64,000 nt of DNA from Chryseobacterium sp. (lineage in GTDB: Bacteria > Bacteroidota > Bacteroidia > Flavobacteriales > Weeksellaceae): the NCBI RefSeq assembly GCF_008014695.1, contig NZ_VOXE01000001.1, forward strand, positions 1-64,000. The letters run 5' to 3'. Under the pieces are notes generated by a model. That model had not been told where the DNA came from, did no database searches, and saw only the letters and a list, made by a program, of their open reading frames with translations. Made by a program: the position numbers and the translations under genes. Positions 26,271 to 35,300 of this stretch are shown in pieces (the stretch's first letter is position 1; every line of letters begins with the position of its first letter).

Positions 26271-27224
26271 TTATTTGTGATATGCTGCATTACGATCTTT
26301 AATTGCTTTTAAGATTAACTCATTATTCATCGGTTGTTTTTCATTCAAAACCGTTTCTTTAATGGCATCAATACAGGCAAGCGATATTTCAGCGTGGCTT
26401 AAGCCGTTTATGTCAGGCAGTAGATCTTTAAATTTGATTTTTTTTGCAAACTGGGCAAGTCGGTTTTTGAGCAATTCTTCTTTCTCTTCCGAACTTGGCA
26501 AATTGTATAAAATTACGTCATCAAACCTACGGAACAGAGCCTGGTCTAATAGTTCTTTATTGTTTGTAATGGCAATTATAAGGCTGTCCGAACTATCCCT
26601 TTCAATAAACTGAAGGAAAGAATTTAGTACCCTTCTCATTTCGCCTACATCATTGTCTCTGCTTCTTTCCCCACCAATAGCATCAAATTCATCAAATAGG
26701 TAAACACCCTGTCGTTGCTCAATCAAATCAAAAACTTGTCGAAGCTTTGCACTGGTTTCCCCCATAAATTTTGTCACCATTTTATCCATCAAAATGGTAT
26801 AAAGTGGTAGTTTTAATTCGTTCGCAACAATAGAAGCTGTTAATGTTTTACCCGTCCCCGGAGGGCCTGAAAGCATAATTTTTCTACGGTTTTCCAAGTC
26901 GTGTTTAAGAAGTTTGTCTCTTTGTACAAATTCTGAAATTATACGATTTATTTTTGATTTAATATCTTGGGGGGCAATAATGTTTGAAAGATTTACGGCA
27001 GGTACGTTTTCTTGAATTAAACCTTGTAAATCAGGGGCAAGTATTTTATTTTTATGCTTAGTTTCCTTTGCTTTGTCTATTATGTTTTTTATTTCGTTAG
27101 CAACAAAGGTATGCCCCAACTTAGCCTCGTGAGCAGCTATTTGCAAAGCTACTGTTGAGAAACGTTCAGGTTCGTTATTGTAATGCGACTTAATTAAAGA
27201 TATTATGTATTCAGCTTTTGCCAT
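26271..27224 (-). CDS. ietA: AAA+ ATPase of an IetAS-like defence pair
   Basis: 317 residues. A helical N-terminal region (about 1-75) precedes one AAA+ module: Walker A LSGPPGTGKTLTAS (about 117-130), Walker B VYLFDEFDAIGG, sensor-1 AITNN and arginine finger FRRFD. It resembles the FtsH/spastin-like ATPases that unfold or remodel proteins. Adjacent protease gene downstream (8 bases). Expected role: sensing the phage or holding the protease inactive (inference from the system). Confidence 0.88.
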   Translation of the reverse strand: MAKAEYIISLIKSHYNNEPERFSTVALQIAAHEAKLGHTFVANEIKNIIDKAKETKHKNKILAPDLQGLIQENVPAVNLSNIIAPQDIKSKINRIISEFVQRDKLLKHDLENRRKIMLSGPPGTGKTLTASIVANELKLPLYTILMDKMVTKFMGETSAKLRQVFDLIEQRQGVYLFDEFDAIGGERSRDNDVGEMRRVLNSFLQFIERDSSDSLIIAITNNKELLDQALFRRFDDVILYNLPSSEEKEELLKNRLAQFAKKIKFKDLLPDINGLSHAEISLACIDAIKETVLNEKQPMNNELILKAIKDRNAAYHK

Positions 27225-27560
27225 TTACGCAAAATTACACTTTTTTCCTATAAGATCTATTTACATCTAAAGAAGCAATGTTGTTGTTGAAAGCACCCCC
27301 GAAAACAGTACGGTTTAAGTATAGAATTAATTAACCATTAACTCGTATTTAAGACAATGCAAAAGAGTGCATTCGGTCCTCGATAGATCGCTATCTCAAG
27401 AAGTTTACCGGAGGGCCAACTGCCGAAAAGTTTGCCTCCGTGGGCGCTACGGTTTTTGCCCACTTTCCAACATCCAACAGCAACAGCAAAACATCAATAA
27501 AAAATTCTACTTTTGAAGCGTACTGAAAATGGGGAGCTTACACACAACACATATTAGTTA
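27225..27560. other. Intergenic region between the IetAS-like and PARIS-like pairs
   Basis: 336 bases. No gene recognised. Bases 27410-27480 are GC-richer than the surroundings and could be a scrap of an older gene; no start or conserved motif was found. The ietA promoter should lie at the left end. Confidence 0.4.
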
Positions 27561-28526
27561 TTAGGCGACGTTTTTATTTATAGTATTGTCGACAATATAT
27601 TTTTTCAAACAGTCGTGGGTTATCGCACAACTTGATAATTGAGAAATCATCGTGGCATATTCATAACGTAATGAAGATGAAAACCTTTTTGTGAAAATTG
27701 TACTATTTTTTTGAGCTATATCTTCTTGAAACCTTTTTAAAAAACAAACCAGAAATTTTAATTCAAATTTTCCTCTAAAATTTTCCTCATATTTTAGTGA
27801 ACTGAATAGCGATATTTTAGCATTTACAATTTCATTTGATATTGGAGGTGCTGACGGAAAAATGCTTGAAAATTTTGAAATATCATTAATGTCTGAATCC
27901 AAATTAATCGAAAAATTACTTTTTACACAATTTTCAAAAATGTCCCTGCTATAATATGTTCTTAAAGAATCATCAATATTTAACCTTGTACTAGTCTTAT
28001 TAATATTTCTATAGTCAGCTTGACATGCTAGCCAACTATTAATATTTAACAATTTCGAATGAAATTCATTTTGACTGGCTTTAAATAACTCCAAAGATTT
28101 AGAAAAGTTTTCATCATTTGGTGAAATATGATATTCATTTATTAAAATATTTTTGAATGATTCTTCAACCGAATAGAAGTTTTCTATACCATAAAACTTT
28201 GTGACATAAATCTCATTCGATATATGTAGGTTGTCATCAAAATCTTTATCAATAAAGTATAAAAGATTACATTGAGAGTACACCGAATTTTTTTTCAAAA
28301 GTTTCTCAATACCAATAACATTACTTTTACCATTACATGTATAATGAAATTTTTGCATATTAGATCCAGTAATTAAATCAATTCGAACAGAATAGTAGCT
28401 TCTATCTTCTTTTCCTTCATAAAAACAATATACAGAATTATTATCTTTTTTAAAATCCAACATGAATTCAGTATAAGCAACTAGTTTAGTTTCTAGCTCT
28501 TGCTTAGATTCTTCAACAATATTCAT
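27561..28526 (-). CDS. ariB: AriB, DUF4435 TOPRIM nuclease of a PARIS-like system
   Basis: 321 residues. The DUF4435/TOPRIM pattern is clear: an early glutamate in YCFYEGKEDRSYY (about 32-44), GKSNVI near 66-72, and the acidic metal site YFIDKDFDD (about 90-98). In known PARIS systems AriB is held by AriA and released when a phage anti-restriction protein is sensed, then attacks host tRNA to abort infection. It starts 5 bases after ariA ends. AT-rich like its partner. Confidence 0.88.
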   Translation of the reverse strand: MNIVEESKQELETKLVAYTEFMLDFKKDNNSVYCFYEGKEDRSYYSVRIDLITGSNMQKFHYTCNGKSNVIGIEKLLKKNSVYSQCNLLYFIDKDFDDNLHISNEIYVTKFYGIENFYSVEESFKNILINEYHISPNDENFSKSLELFKASQNEFHSKLLNINSWLACQADYRNINKTSTRLNIDDSLRTYYSRDIFENCVKSNFSINLDSDINDISKFSSIFPSAPPISNEIVNAKISLFSSLKYEENFRGKFELKFLVCFLKRFQEDIAQKNSTIFTKRFSSSLRYEYATMISQLSSCAITHDCLKKYIVDNTINKNVA

Positions 28527-28531
28527 TTTTC

Positions 28532-29941
28532 TTAATCTATAAATACGTTTAAACCTACTGTATACTCTTCTAAGTAATTAGAAAAAATAAATGGAGAATG
28601 TGTTACTGCAAGTAGAAAACTACATTTTTTTGATTCCAAAATATGCGGAAGTAATTGCTTCTGCCATTTTATTGAAAGTGAAAGCTCTGGTTCATCGAAA
28701 AATACTAAAAAATCATTTTTTTCTTCTAAATAAATTTTTGAGAATAAAGAAACAATCTGTTTTTCACCTGAAGATAATTGATTTAATTCAACTCTGTCAT
28801 CAGTGATGTTATTATAAATATAAAGAGTTACGTTACTTTCGTCGAATATGAATCTCTTTCCGACAAGATATTCATTGCAAATTCGTTCAAATACCTTAAT
28901 AGAATTGTCTAATTCTCTTTGTTGCAAGTAAATATTTTCTAGTTTTATAAGAAAATATGCAAGTTCTTGTTTTTCAACAATTTCACCAGATTCCAACAAT
29001 TTCAATATATTCTCTCTGTCTGTAGAAGATAAATTATTTTTTACTCTGTTTAGAATTATTTCAATATTATTTCGGTTTATGTCTAGAAGTTCACTTTTTG
29101 TCATTATTGGAAAACCTTCTTGAAGTTGATGCAAAATTTCGGCAGATACTCGTGAAAATCCTTTTACAGAACTTTCATTTATCTCTGCAATTATACTTTG
29201 AATTCTTTTTACAACATCTTCCATACCAAATTGAATTAGAGTTTCTTCCTCTAATTCTTCTGTCTCTTCTTTTTCATCTTCATCCCAAAAAATTTTCAGT
29301 TCATCAGATGCTACTTTCCGTATTTTTCCTAAGTTATGAAGTTCCTCTTCAACTCGTCTATATGTTGGGAAATACAAAATATTTTTACTAAAGCTGTTGT
29401 CAATATAATTTATTAGATCAATTAAAGATTGATAATTATTATTCTTATAAATTTGGTCGATTAATTCAACGGCTAAACCTAAAGGGATAGGACTTTCAAA
29501 TTCTTTGTGAAATTTGGATTTTCTTACATATTCTAAGATGATTCTATGTCTATCTACTTTTGATGAGTAAAAATTTTCGTAATAATTTTTTTCCTTTAAA
29601 AATTCTGTCAAATCATCGGGATTAAACTTATTAATTATTTCACTTTTTAGGCCACCAAAACGATATTCTGTCTTTTTATTGAAATATTGTATATAGCTTG
29701 ATAATTGTTCTTTTGAAAATTCAAATTCAATATTATCATCAAATTTTATATAAATGCTTTCGAAATTAATTTTTAAAAGTTTATTCCATTTTTTTGTTAG
29801 AGTAAAATAAATTGAATTTAGGATAGACGTTTTCCCAAGACCATTTTCACCCATTAGAATAAGCTTGTCATCATTAAATACCAAATTTATATTTTGATAT
29901 CCAAATAAATTTCTAATTGAAAATTTTTTCAAGTTGTTCAT
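28532..29941 (-). CDS. ariA: AriA, ABC/SMC-like ATPase (AAA_15) of a PARIS-like system
   Basis: 469 residues. Walker A GENGLGKTSI (about 32-41), a long helical insert with acidic coiled-coil (about 225-345), ABC signature LSSGEKQIVS, Walker B FLVFFDEPELSLS and switch histidine AVTHSPF. This is the AAA_15/OLD-like ATPase type. Followed directly by the DUF4435 gene, the diagnostic pairing of PARIS. The system is expected to respond to phage-encoded anti-restriction proteins, which would back up the RM genes next door. Confidence 0.88.
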   Translation of the reverse strand: MNNLKKFSIRNLFGYQNINLVFNDDKLILMGENGLGKTSILNSIYFTLTKKWNKLLKINFESIYIKFDDNIEFEFSKEQLSSYIQYFNKKTEYRFGGLKSEIINKFNPDDLTEFLKEKNYYENFYSSKVDRHRIILEYVRKSKFHKEFESPIPLGLAVELIDQIYKNNNYQSLIDLINYIDNSFSKNILYFPTYRRVEEELHNLGKIRKVASDELKIFWDEDEKEETEELEEETLIQFGMEDVVKRIQSIIAEINESSVKGFSRVSAEILHQLQEGFPIMTKSELLDINRNNIEIILNRVKNNLSSTDRENILKLLESGEIVEKQELAYFLIKLENIYLQQRELDNSIKVFERICNEYLVGKRFIFDESNVTLYIYNNITDDRVELNQLSSGEKQIVSLFSKIYLEEKNDFLVFFDEPELSLSIKWQKQLLPHILESKKCSFLLAVTHSPFIFSNYLEEYTVGLNVFID

Positions 29942-30177
29942 AAGTAGTTCTTTAAAATGTCGCCAAACGGTTGGGTATTTCTGTTGGCGGGGATTATGTT
30001 AACTGGATTATGTGAATATAACAAAAGAAGAACTGGCGTAAAATCTTTATTCGCTGGTAGGCGACGTTTCGGAAATAAAATCGGAATCTACCGGCTACCG
30101 TAAGCAAAAATATGAAAAAAACTCTTGAGTTTTACACGAAACAGCAATGGCGTTTACCAAGCTGTTACCAGCTGTTT

Positions 30178-30618
30178 TTATTCTTCACGATTTATTTCTA
30201 CAAACTGATAAGTTTCTCGACCATTGTATCCGTTTATTAAACTTTTAGATTTAATTTTTATACTTCCATTTCGCATTATTCGACCCTTGTACTTCACTCT
30301 TCCAACTTTACTTGTAGTATGAAATAGTAGTTTTCTTCTTTTAATAACATAATTCCCGGCAGATACATATTCTTTTTAAGGATTAAACCAATCTTTTAAA
30401 TCATATGCTGTAGCACCACATTCAGTTCCAACGCCAATTACTTTTTGATTTGGATAAAATCTCAAAAATGACATTTCACCCTCATCATCACCTTCATAAT
30501 CACATCTAGTTTGATAAAGCCCGTCAAATCTAATTAATTTATTTTCTATAGATTGTCCCAATATTGAGGAGCAAATAAATAGAAACGTTACTGCAAATAA
30601 ACTTGTTGGTTTTCTCAT
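30178..30618 (-). pseudogene. Small exported protein gene with in-frame TAA
   Basis: From ATG 30618 the frame encodes a signal peptide (ending SSILGQ) and a domain containing RFDGLYQTRCDYEGDDEGE and VGVGTECGATAYDLKDWFNP, where it meets TAA (30376-30378). The same frame continues immediately as KEYVSAGNYVIKRRKL through INGYNGRETYQFVEINREE to a stop at 30178-30180. Restored length 146 residues with the single nonsense codon (GAA to TAA would explain it). Function unknown. A truncated 80-residue product may still be made. Confidence 0.6.
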
Positions 30619-31069
30619 CTTCTCGTAAAATAGCGGCTAACTTTTATATAGATCTTACATCATCAGACAAATACAACATAATTGGTAGGGATTTATCTGA
30701 TAGCTGTAAAGCATATTTCTAACCACTAAGATATATTTTATTTCTCATAAATCGTCGAACGGACTCTCTGGATCAGTTCATACAGATATAATCATAAAAA
30801 CAAATAATGCTGTTTCTATACGACTAAGTAATTCCTGTCTTGTACTGCTCTGATGTTTGAAGGAGAGTTCTAGAGTCGTAATAAACGGGGAATCCAAGGT
30901 ATAAAAATAATAAACTAACTTTTTTGTGATACAATATTATGTATGGGGCCTGAACCTAGAGAAGTTCAAGTCATTATATTTAAATTAATTGTCAAGAATA
31001 TTACGTAGCGGAAATAAAGTGCATCATCACAATCTGCAAAAATCCTAAATTTATCCTAAATTAATTTAA
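30619..31069. other. Intergenic region, nothing recognised
   Basis: 451 AT-rich bases with no convincing open frame. A short GAACCTAGAGAAGTTC inverted repeat near 30952 is the only structure noticed. Promoters for genes on both sides are probably here. Confidence 0.35.
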
Positions 31070-31219
31070 ATGAAGACCCTAAAAATCTACAACATCGTTG
31101 CCATAGTTTTATTGTTTATTTTAGCAGTATGGGTACGAGAACTCCGTAAAGAATTACAAGAGACAAATGTCCTATTGGAGCAATGTTCTGAAAGATATTA
31201 TAAGCAAATAAACAAATAA
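31070..31219 (+). CDS. 49-residue membrane-anchored peptide
   Basis: ATG at 31070 (MKTLKIYNIVAIVLL). One N-terminal transmembrane helix (about 7-23) and a charged, helical C-terminus (REL RKE LQE pattern) that may be a coiled coil. It precedes a 70-residue protein by 12 bases, so the two are likely one transcript. No family recognised. Confidence 0.5.
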   Translation: MKTLKIYNIVAIVLLFILAVWVRELRKELQETNVLLEQCSERYYKQINK

Positions 31220-31231
31220 GTGTATTCTGTA

Positions 31232-31444
31232 ATGCAGAAGAAATTACCTTTCTATGAGTTCACATTGCTTCCTGATAGCGAGCAGTTTTCTTTGGTGTTT
31301 TTAGATGGCGAGTTTAAGAATTCTAGGGAAGTGGGTAATCGCATATATTGCTTATATCAACTATATGATTTTTTGGTAGAAATCGAATATGATATATGTG
31401 AAAATAAAATCGCTGGGAAAGTGGCTTTTCAACCAAAAGTTTGA
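31232..31444 (+). CDS. Small hypothetical protein
   Basis: 70 residues from ATG 31232 (MQKKLPFYEFTLLPDSEQF); a GTG four codons upstream is the alternative. Composition is that of a small soluble alpha/beta protein with an acidic surface (EIEYDICENK). It runs to three bases before the end of the convergent HTH gene. Not recognised. Confidence 0.5.
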   Translation: MQKKLPFYEFTLLPDSEQFSLVFLDGEFKNSREVGNRIYCLYQLYDFLVEIEYDICENKIAGKVAFQPKV

Positions 31445-31447
31445 GAG

Positions 31448-31711
31448 TTATTTAAGGTCATTGCGTTGAAATAATGGATCATCAAAGAATATATCAAGAG
31501 TAATGTTAATGGTTTTGCAAAACTTATTTATTGAATAAATGCTCACCCCTCTCATATTATTCTCATTGAACCATCTATTAACAGATTGCCTGTCTTTATA
31601 GGCTTCTGAGGCATATGTTGCCTGATTGAGTCCTTTTAATTCTAAAAGGTTATTCATGCGAATTTTTATTTTACTCTTAAGAAGGTGATCTTCTTCGGTC
31701 AGCTTTGCCAT
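31448..31711 (-). CDS. Small HTH repressor divergent from the SusC leader
   Basis: 87 residues from ATG 31709-31711 (MAKLTEEDHLLKSKI); a TTG two codons upstream is less likely. A helix-turn-helix of XRE/phage-repressor type spans about 14-75 (LELKGLNQATYASEAYKDRQSVNRWF, CKTINITLDIFFD). Directly upstream lies a perfect 11-bp inverted repeat (31720-31747), the probable autoregulatory operator, and beyond it a consensus promoter pointing the other way. It therefore likely controls both itself and the transcript entering the structured RNA and SusC locus. Confidence 0.75.
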   Translation of the reverse strand: MAKLTEEDHLLKSKIKIRMNNLLELKGLNQATYASEAYKDRQSVNRWFNENNMRGVSIYSINKFCKTINITLDIFFDDPLFQRNDLK

Positions 31712-31719
31712 AAGCAATT

Positions 31720-31747
31720 TTACAGTAAAAACTAAATTTTACTGTAA
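31720..31747. promoter_or_regulatory. Perfect palindromic operator upstream of the small HTH gene
   Basis: TTACAGTAAAA (31720-31730), spacer ACTAAA, TTTTACTGTAA (31737-31747): an exact 11-bp inverted repeat starting 9 bases upstream of the HTH start codon. A related half-site pair TTACAGAAATGTAA follows at 31793-31806, just after the divergent promoter. Confidence 0.7.
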
Positions 31748-31751
31748 TCCA

Positions 31752-31783
31752 TTTGGTTTACATTGCTATATTTTATATATTTG
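31752..31783 (+). promoter_or_regulatory. Bacteroidota-type promoter facing the structured RNA and SusC
   Basis: TTTG at 31752-31755 and TATATTTG at 31776-31783, separated by 20 bases, match the -33 TTTG and -7 TAnnTTTG consensus of Bacteroidota sigma factor ABfr/RpoD. The start point would be near 31790, inside the TTACAG-type half-site pair, so repression by the divergent HTH protein is plausible. Confidence 0.65.
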
Positions 31784-31853
31784 GAAAATCGATTACAGAA
31801 ATGTAATTTTGCGACACTTCAAATAAAAACAAGAAGCATTCGCTTAGAATCTC

Positions 31854-31960
31854 GTATCAGAAAACTGGTAATTTTTAGCACACGAGAGGATAAGTAGAAG
31901 GCTCACGTCCCGGGCGTGGGCTCTCTTATCTGTGTGCGGGTATACCAGTACCTCTGATAC
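31854..31960 (+). ncRNA. Rod-like structured RNA, 107 nt, upstream of SusC
   Basis: Four nested stems can be drawn by eye. Outer: GTATCAG (31854-31860) with CTGATAC (31954-31960). Second: CTGGTA (31865-31870) with TACCAG (31943-31948). Third: GCACAC (31878-31883) with GTGTGC (31932-31937), and GATAAG (31889-31894) with CTTATC (31925-31930). Tip: GCTCACG (31901-31907) with CGTGGGC (31915-31921, one G-U). Internal loops are short and roughly balanced. The tip strand GCGTGGG can instead pair with CCCACGC at 31973-31979. It lies about 65 bases after the promoter at 31752-31783. Either a free small RNA (6S-like rods look similar) or a switchable leader of SusC; not matched to a known family. Confidence 0.6.
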
Positions 31961-32310
31961 GGTAAGTTGAGTCCCACGCTTATTTTATGCCCAGTTCTCA
32001 ACAATCCTAAGCCAGCTTTCCATAAAGTTTCGCACAGTTAGAAACTTACAGTGGGGTGCACAGCCACTGCGGCCTTCCGGCTTTCACGGGACCTATTTTT
32101 ACATTCATATCAATTTTTGTAGCAGGTAAGGGGATTCCATATTTACCGTGCCTTCCCCCCCTGTGGAAAAAATCCAATGCATGAATGCAGAAAAGGAGCA
32201 CCCAATCCACCGCCATCGGTGCACTGCAACCGCTCCTGCCTCTAACCCAACACGAAACCAAATTCCATATCCTGAATCTCGAACCTCGTCTCGTGTCTAA
32301 CCAAAAAACT
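31961..32310 (+). other. Leader between structured RNA and SusC
   Basis: 350 GC-rising bases without an ATG-started gene of good composition. The frame upstream of SusC stays open from 32185 but lacks a signal peptide at its start. The segment contains CCCACGC (31973-31979), the alternative partner of the RNA tip. Confidence 0.4.
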
Positions 32311-35300
32311 ATGGAACTAAACCAACAATTAACCATTCCAATCATTCTGCTCCTGAGCGTCCTCTGCTCGCAGGCCCACGCCCAAACCCATACCGTTTCC
32401 GGCACGGTCACCGCGGACGGCAAACCCCTTTCAGGCGTCACCGTCTCCGAAGAGGGCAGGGACGTGGCCGCCGTTACCGGTGCCTCGGGAACGTATCAAC
32501 TTACAGTCCAAGGCGAACAGCCCGTCCTTCTCTTCCGCCACCCGTCCTTCGGCGAAAGGCGCGAGGAGATCGGCAGCCAGACCGTCTTTGATCTTTCCCC
32601 GGATGAAAAGGTCAGCGAGATCAAAGAGGTCGTCCTCAATGCCGGCTACTACGAAGTAAAGGCCAAGGAAAGCACGGGCAGCATCTCAAAGGTCACCGCC
32701 AAGGACATCGAGAACCAGCCCGTTACCAATGTCCTCTCCGCCGTTCAGGGCAGGATGGCCGGGGTGAACATCACGCAGAACTCCGGGGTTCCGGGCGGAG
32801 GCTACGATGTTCAGATCCGCGGCCGCAACAGTTTGCGGAACATGGTGAACAGCCTGAACGACGGCAACAGTCCCCTCTATATCGTTGACGGGGTTCCGTG
32901 GGCGGTACAGCTCTCCACGACCTATTCGGCAGGAATTATTCCGGTGCGCAGCATCAGCCCACTCAACAGCATTAACCCCAATGACATTGAGAGCATCGAG
33001 GTACTCAAAGATGCCGATGCCACGGCGATCTACGGAAGCCGGGGCGGGAACGGAGTGATCCTGATCACGACCAAAAAAGGAAAGTCAGGCCCGGTCCGGG
33101 TAACCCTGAACTCAAGCCAAAGCTACAGCAGAGCCACGAACCGGCTTCAAATGATGAATACCGCTGATTATATCACCATGCGGAGGCAGGCATACGCCAA
33201 TGTGGGTGTTACCGCCCTGCCGGCAAATGCCTATGACATCAATGGCTCCTGGGATACCAGCCGCTACACCGACTGGCAGAAGGCACTGACCGGGGAGACT
33301 GCAGAACAACTGAGCGTGCAGCTGTCGGTGGCAGGCGGGTCGGAAAAGAACAGCTTTTCAGTAAGTGCCGGACATCAGGACCAGACATCGGTCTTCCCCG
33401 GCGACCAGCATTATAAGGTGAATACGATAGCCGCAAGCTACAGCCACCGTTCCGCAGACCGCAAGTTTACCTTGGGGCTCAGCAACACCTTTTCTGCCGC
33501 GGTGAACAACAATCTGGCAACGGATTTTACGAACAGGGCACTGAGCCTGTCACCGAACGCACCGGCGCTGTACGATGCCGAAGGAAATCTGAACTGGCAG
33601 AACAACACCTTTAACAATCCGCTGGCACAGCTGAACGCCAGCTACCTGAATGAGGTCAAAACCCTGAGTCAGAACCTGAATGTAGGGTATAAGCCTCTTA
33701 CAGATATTACCGTGAAGCTGAACACCGGCTTTACCCTGCAGGACCTGGAAGAATATTCGCTGATTCCTAATACCGCTTACAGTCCTGCGTCCGCATCGGG
33801 AGCGGGCCCGGCCAGCTCCTCCGCAAGTCGCGGCACAAGTGCCGTATTTTCCTACCTCCTCGAACCGCAGGTCTCCTGGAAGAAGCAGTACGGCAACCAC
33901 AGCCTTGAGGTGCTGGCAGGAATGACCTTTCAGGAAAGCCGTTCTAAACTTTCCGCCATGCGGGGAACCGGTTTTGCCAGCAATGCCCTGATGCAGAACA
34001 TTGCAGCAGCCACCAACATTACGCTTTCCGATTTCAGCGACACCCGGTACCGGTATGCCGCCTTCTTCGGGAGGGCCAACTGGCAGTATAAGGAGCGGTA
34101 CATCCTGAACCTTACCGCGAGGCGGGACGGCTCTAGCCGCTTCGGCCCTTCTGACCGTTTTGCTGACTTCGGGGCGCTCGGTGCTGCATGGATCCTGTCC
34201 GAAGAGCCTTTCCTGAAGGAGATCCCGTGGCTCTCCCTGGCCAAACTCAGAGGAAGCATTGGAAGGACGGGAAGTGATGCCATCGGGGATTTCCAGTATG
34301 AGGATACCTATACGCTGGGTTCTTCATCCTATAACGGCATTCCGGGCCTTTATCCTTCCCGGCTTTACAACCCCGGTTTCTCCTGGGAAAAGACCGACAA
34401 GCTGGAAGCAGCTGCAGAACTGGCCTTCTGGAAGGACCGGCTTCAGGTTACGGCAGCATGGTACCGCAACCGGTCTTCGAACCAGCTGATTGGGATTCCT
34501 TTACCTACGACCACAGGCTTCACAAGCATCCTGGCCAATCTGGGGGCAACTGTGGAGAATAGCGGAATGGAGGTGGAAGTGGCGGGGACTCCCCTCAAAG
34601 GTCAAGACTGGAAGTGGTCTGTTGGTTTCAACATCAGTATGCCGCGCAACAGGCTGCTCGCGTTCCCGGGGCTTGAAGGCTCTACCTATGCCAATACCTA
34701 TGTGGTCGGGGAATCGATCTACGCCGTAAAGCTCCTGGATTATCAGGGCATCAGCCCCGCCACTGGGCAGTACCAGTTCACTGATTATAATAAGGACGGC
34801 AAGATATCAACCCCGGACGATGCGCAGGCGCTGCGCACCCTCGGTCCGGAATATTTCGGCGGGTTTCAGAACAGCTTCACCTACCGGAATCTGAGTTTCT
34901 CCTTCCTCCTGCAGTTCGTGAAACAGGAGAACTGGAATTACATCCGAACGATGAGTACTCCGGGAGTAATGGTCAATCAACCCACTGAATTCCTGAATGT
35001 ATGGTCGGCAACCAATCCCGGGGGGATCATTATGCCTTATACACCGGGAACCAATGCTGTGACCAATACCCTGACGGCAAACTTCAAAAACAGTACGGCC
35101 GCGGTGGGCGATGCCTCCTTCATCCGGCTGAAGAATTTCCAGCTGAACTACCGCATCCCTGTGAGAACTCCCGTCTTACGGGAAGTCAGCCTGTATGTGC
35201 AGGGCCAAAACCTGTGGACCTGGACGAAGTATTTCGGCGCAGACCCTGAATTTATTACTTCCGGATTCCTGCCTCCGCTGAAGACCGTCTCTATGGGAAT

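Noticed and set aside
31854-31960. Transposon end or CRISPR-like repeat
   Set aside because: The inverted arms occur once, are split by internal loops typical of RNA, and no transposase or spacer array is near.
32046-32441. 131-codon minus-strand frame before SusC
   Set aside because: Overlaps the SusC signal peptide region in antisense; a shadow of GC-rich DNA.
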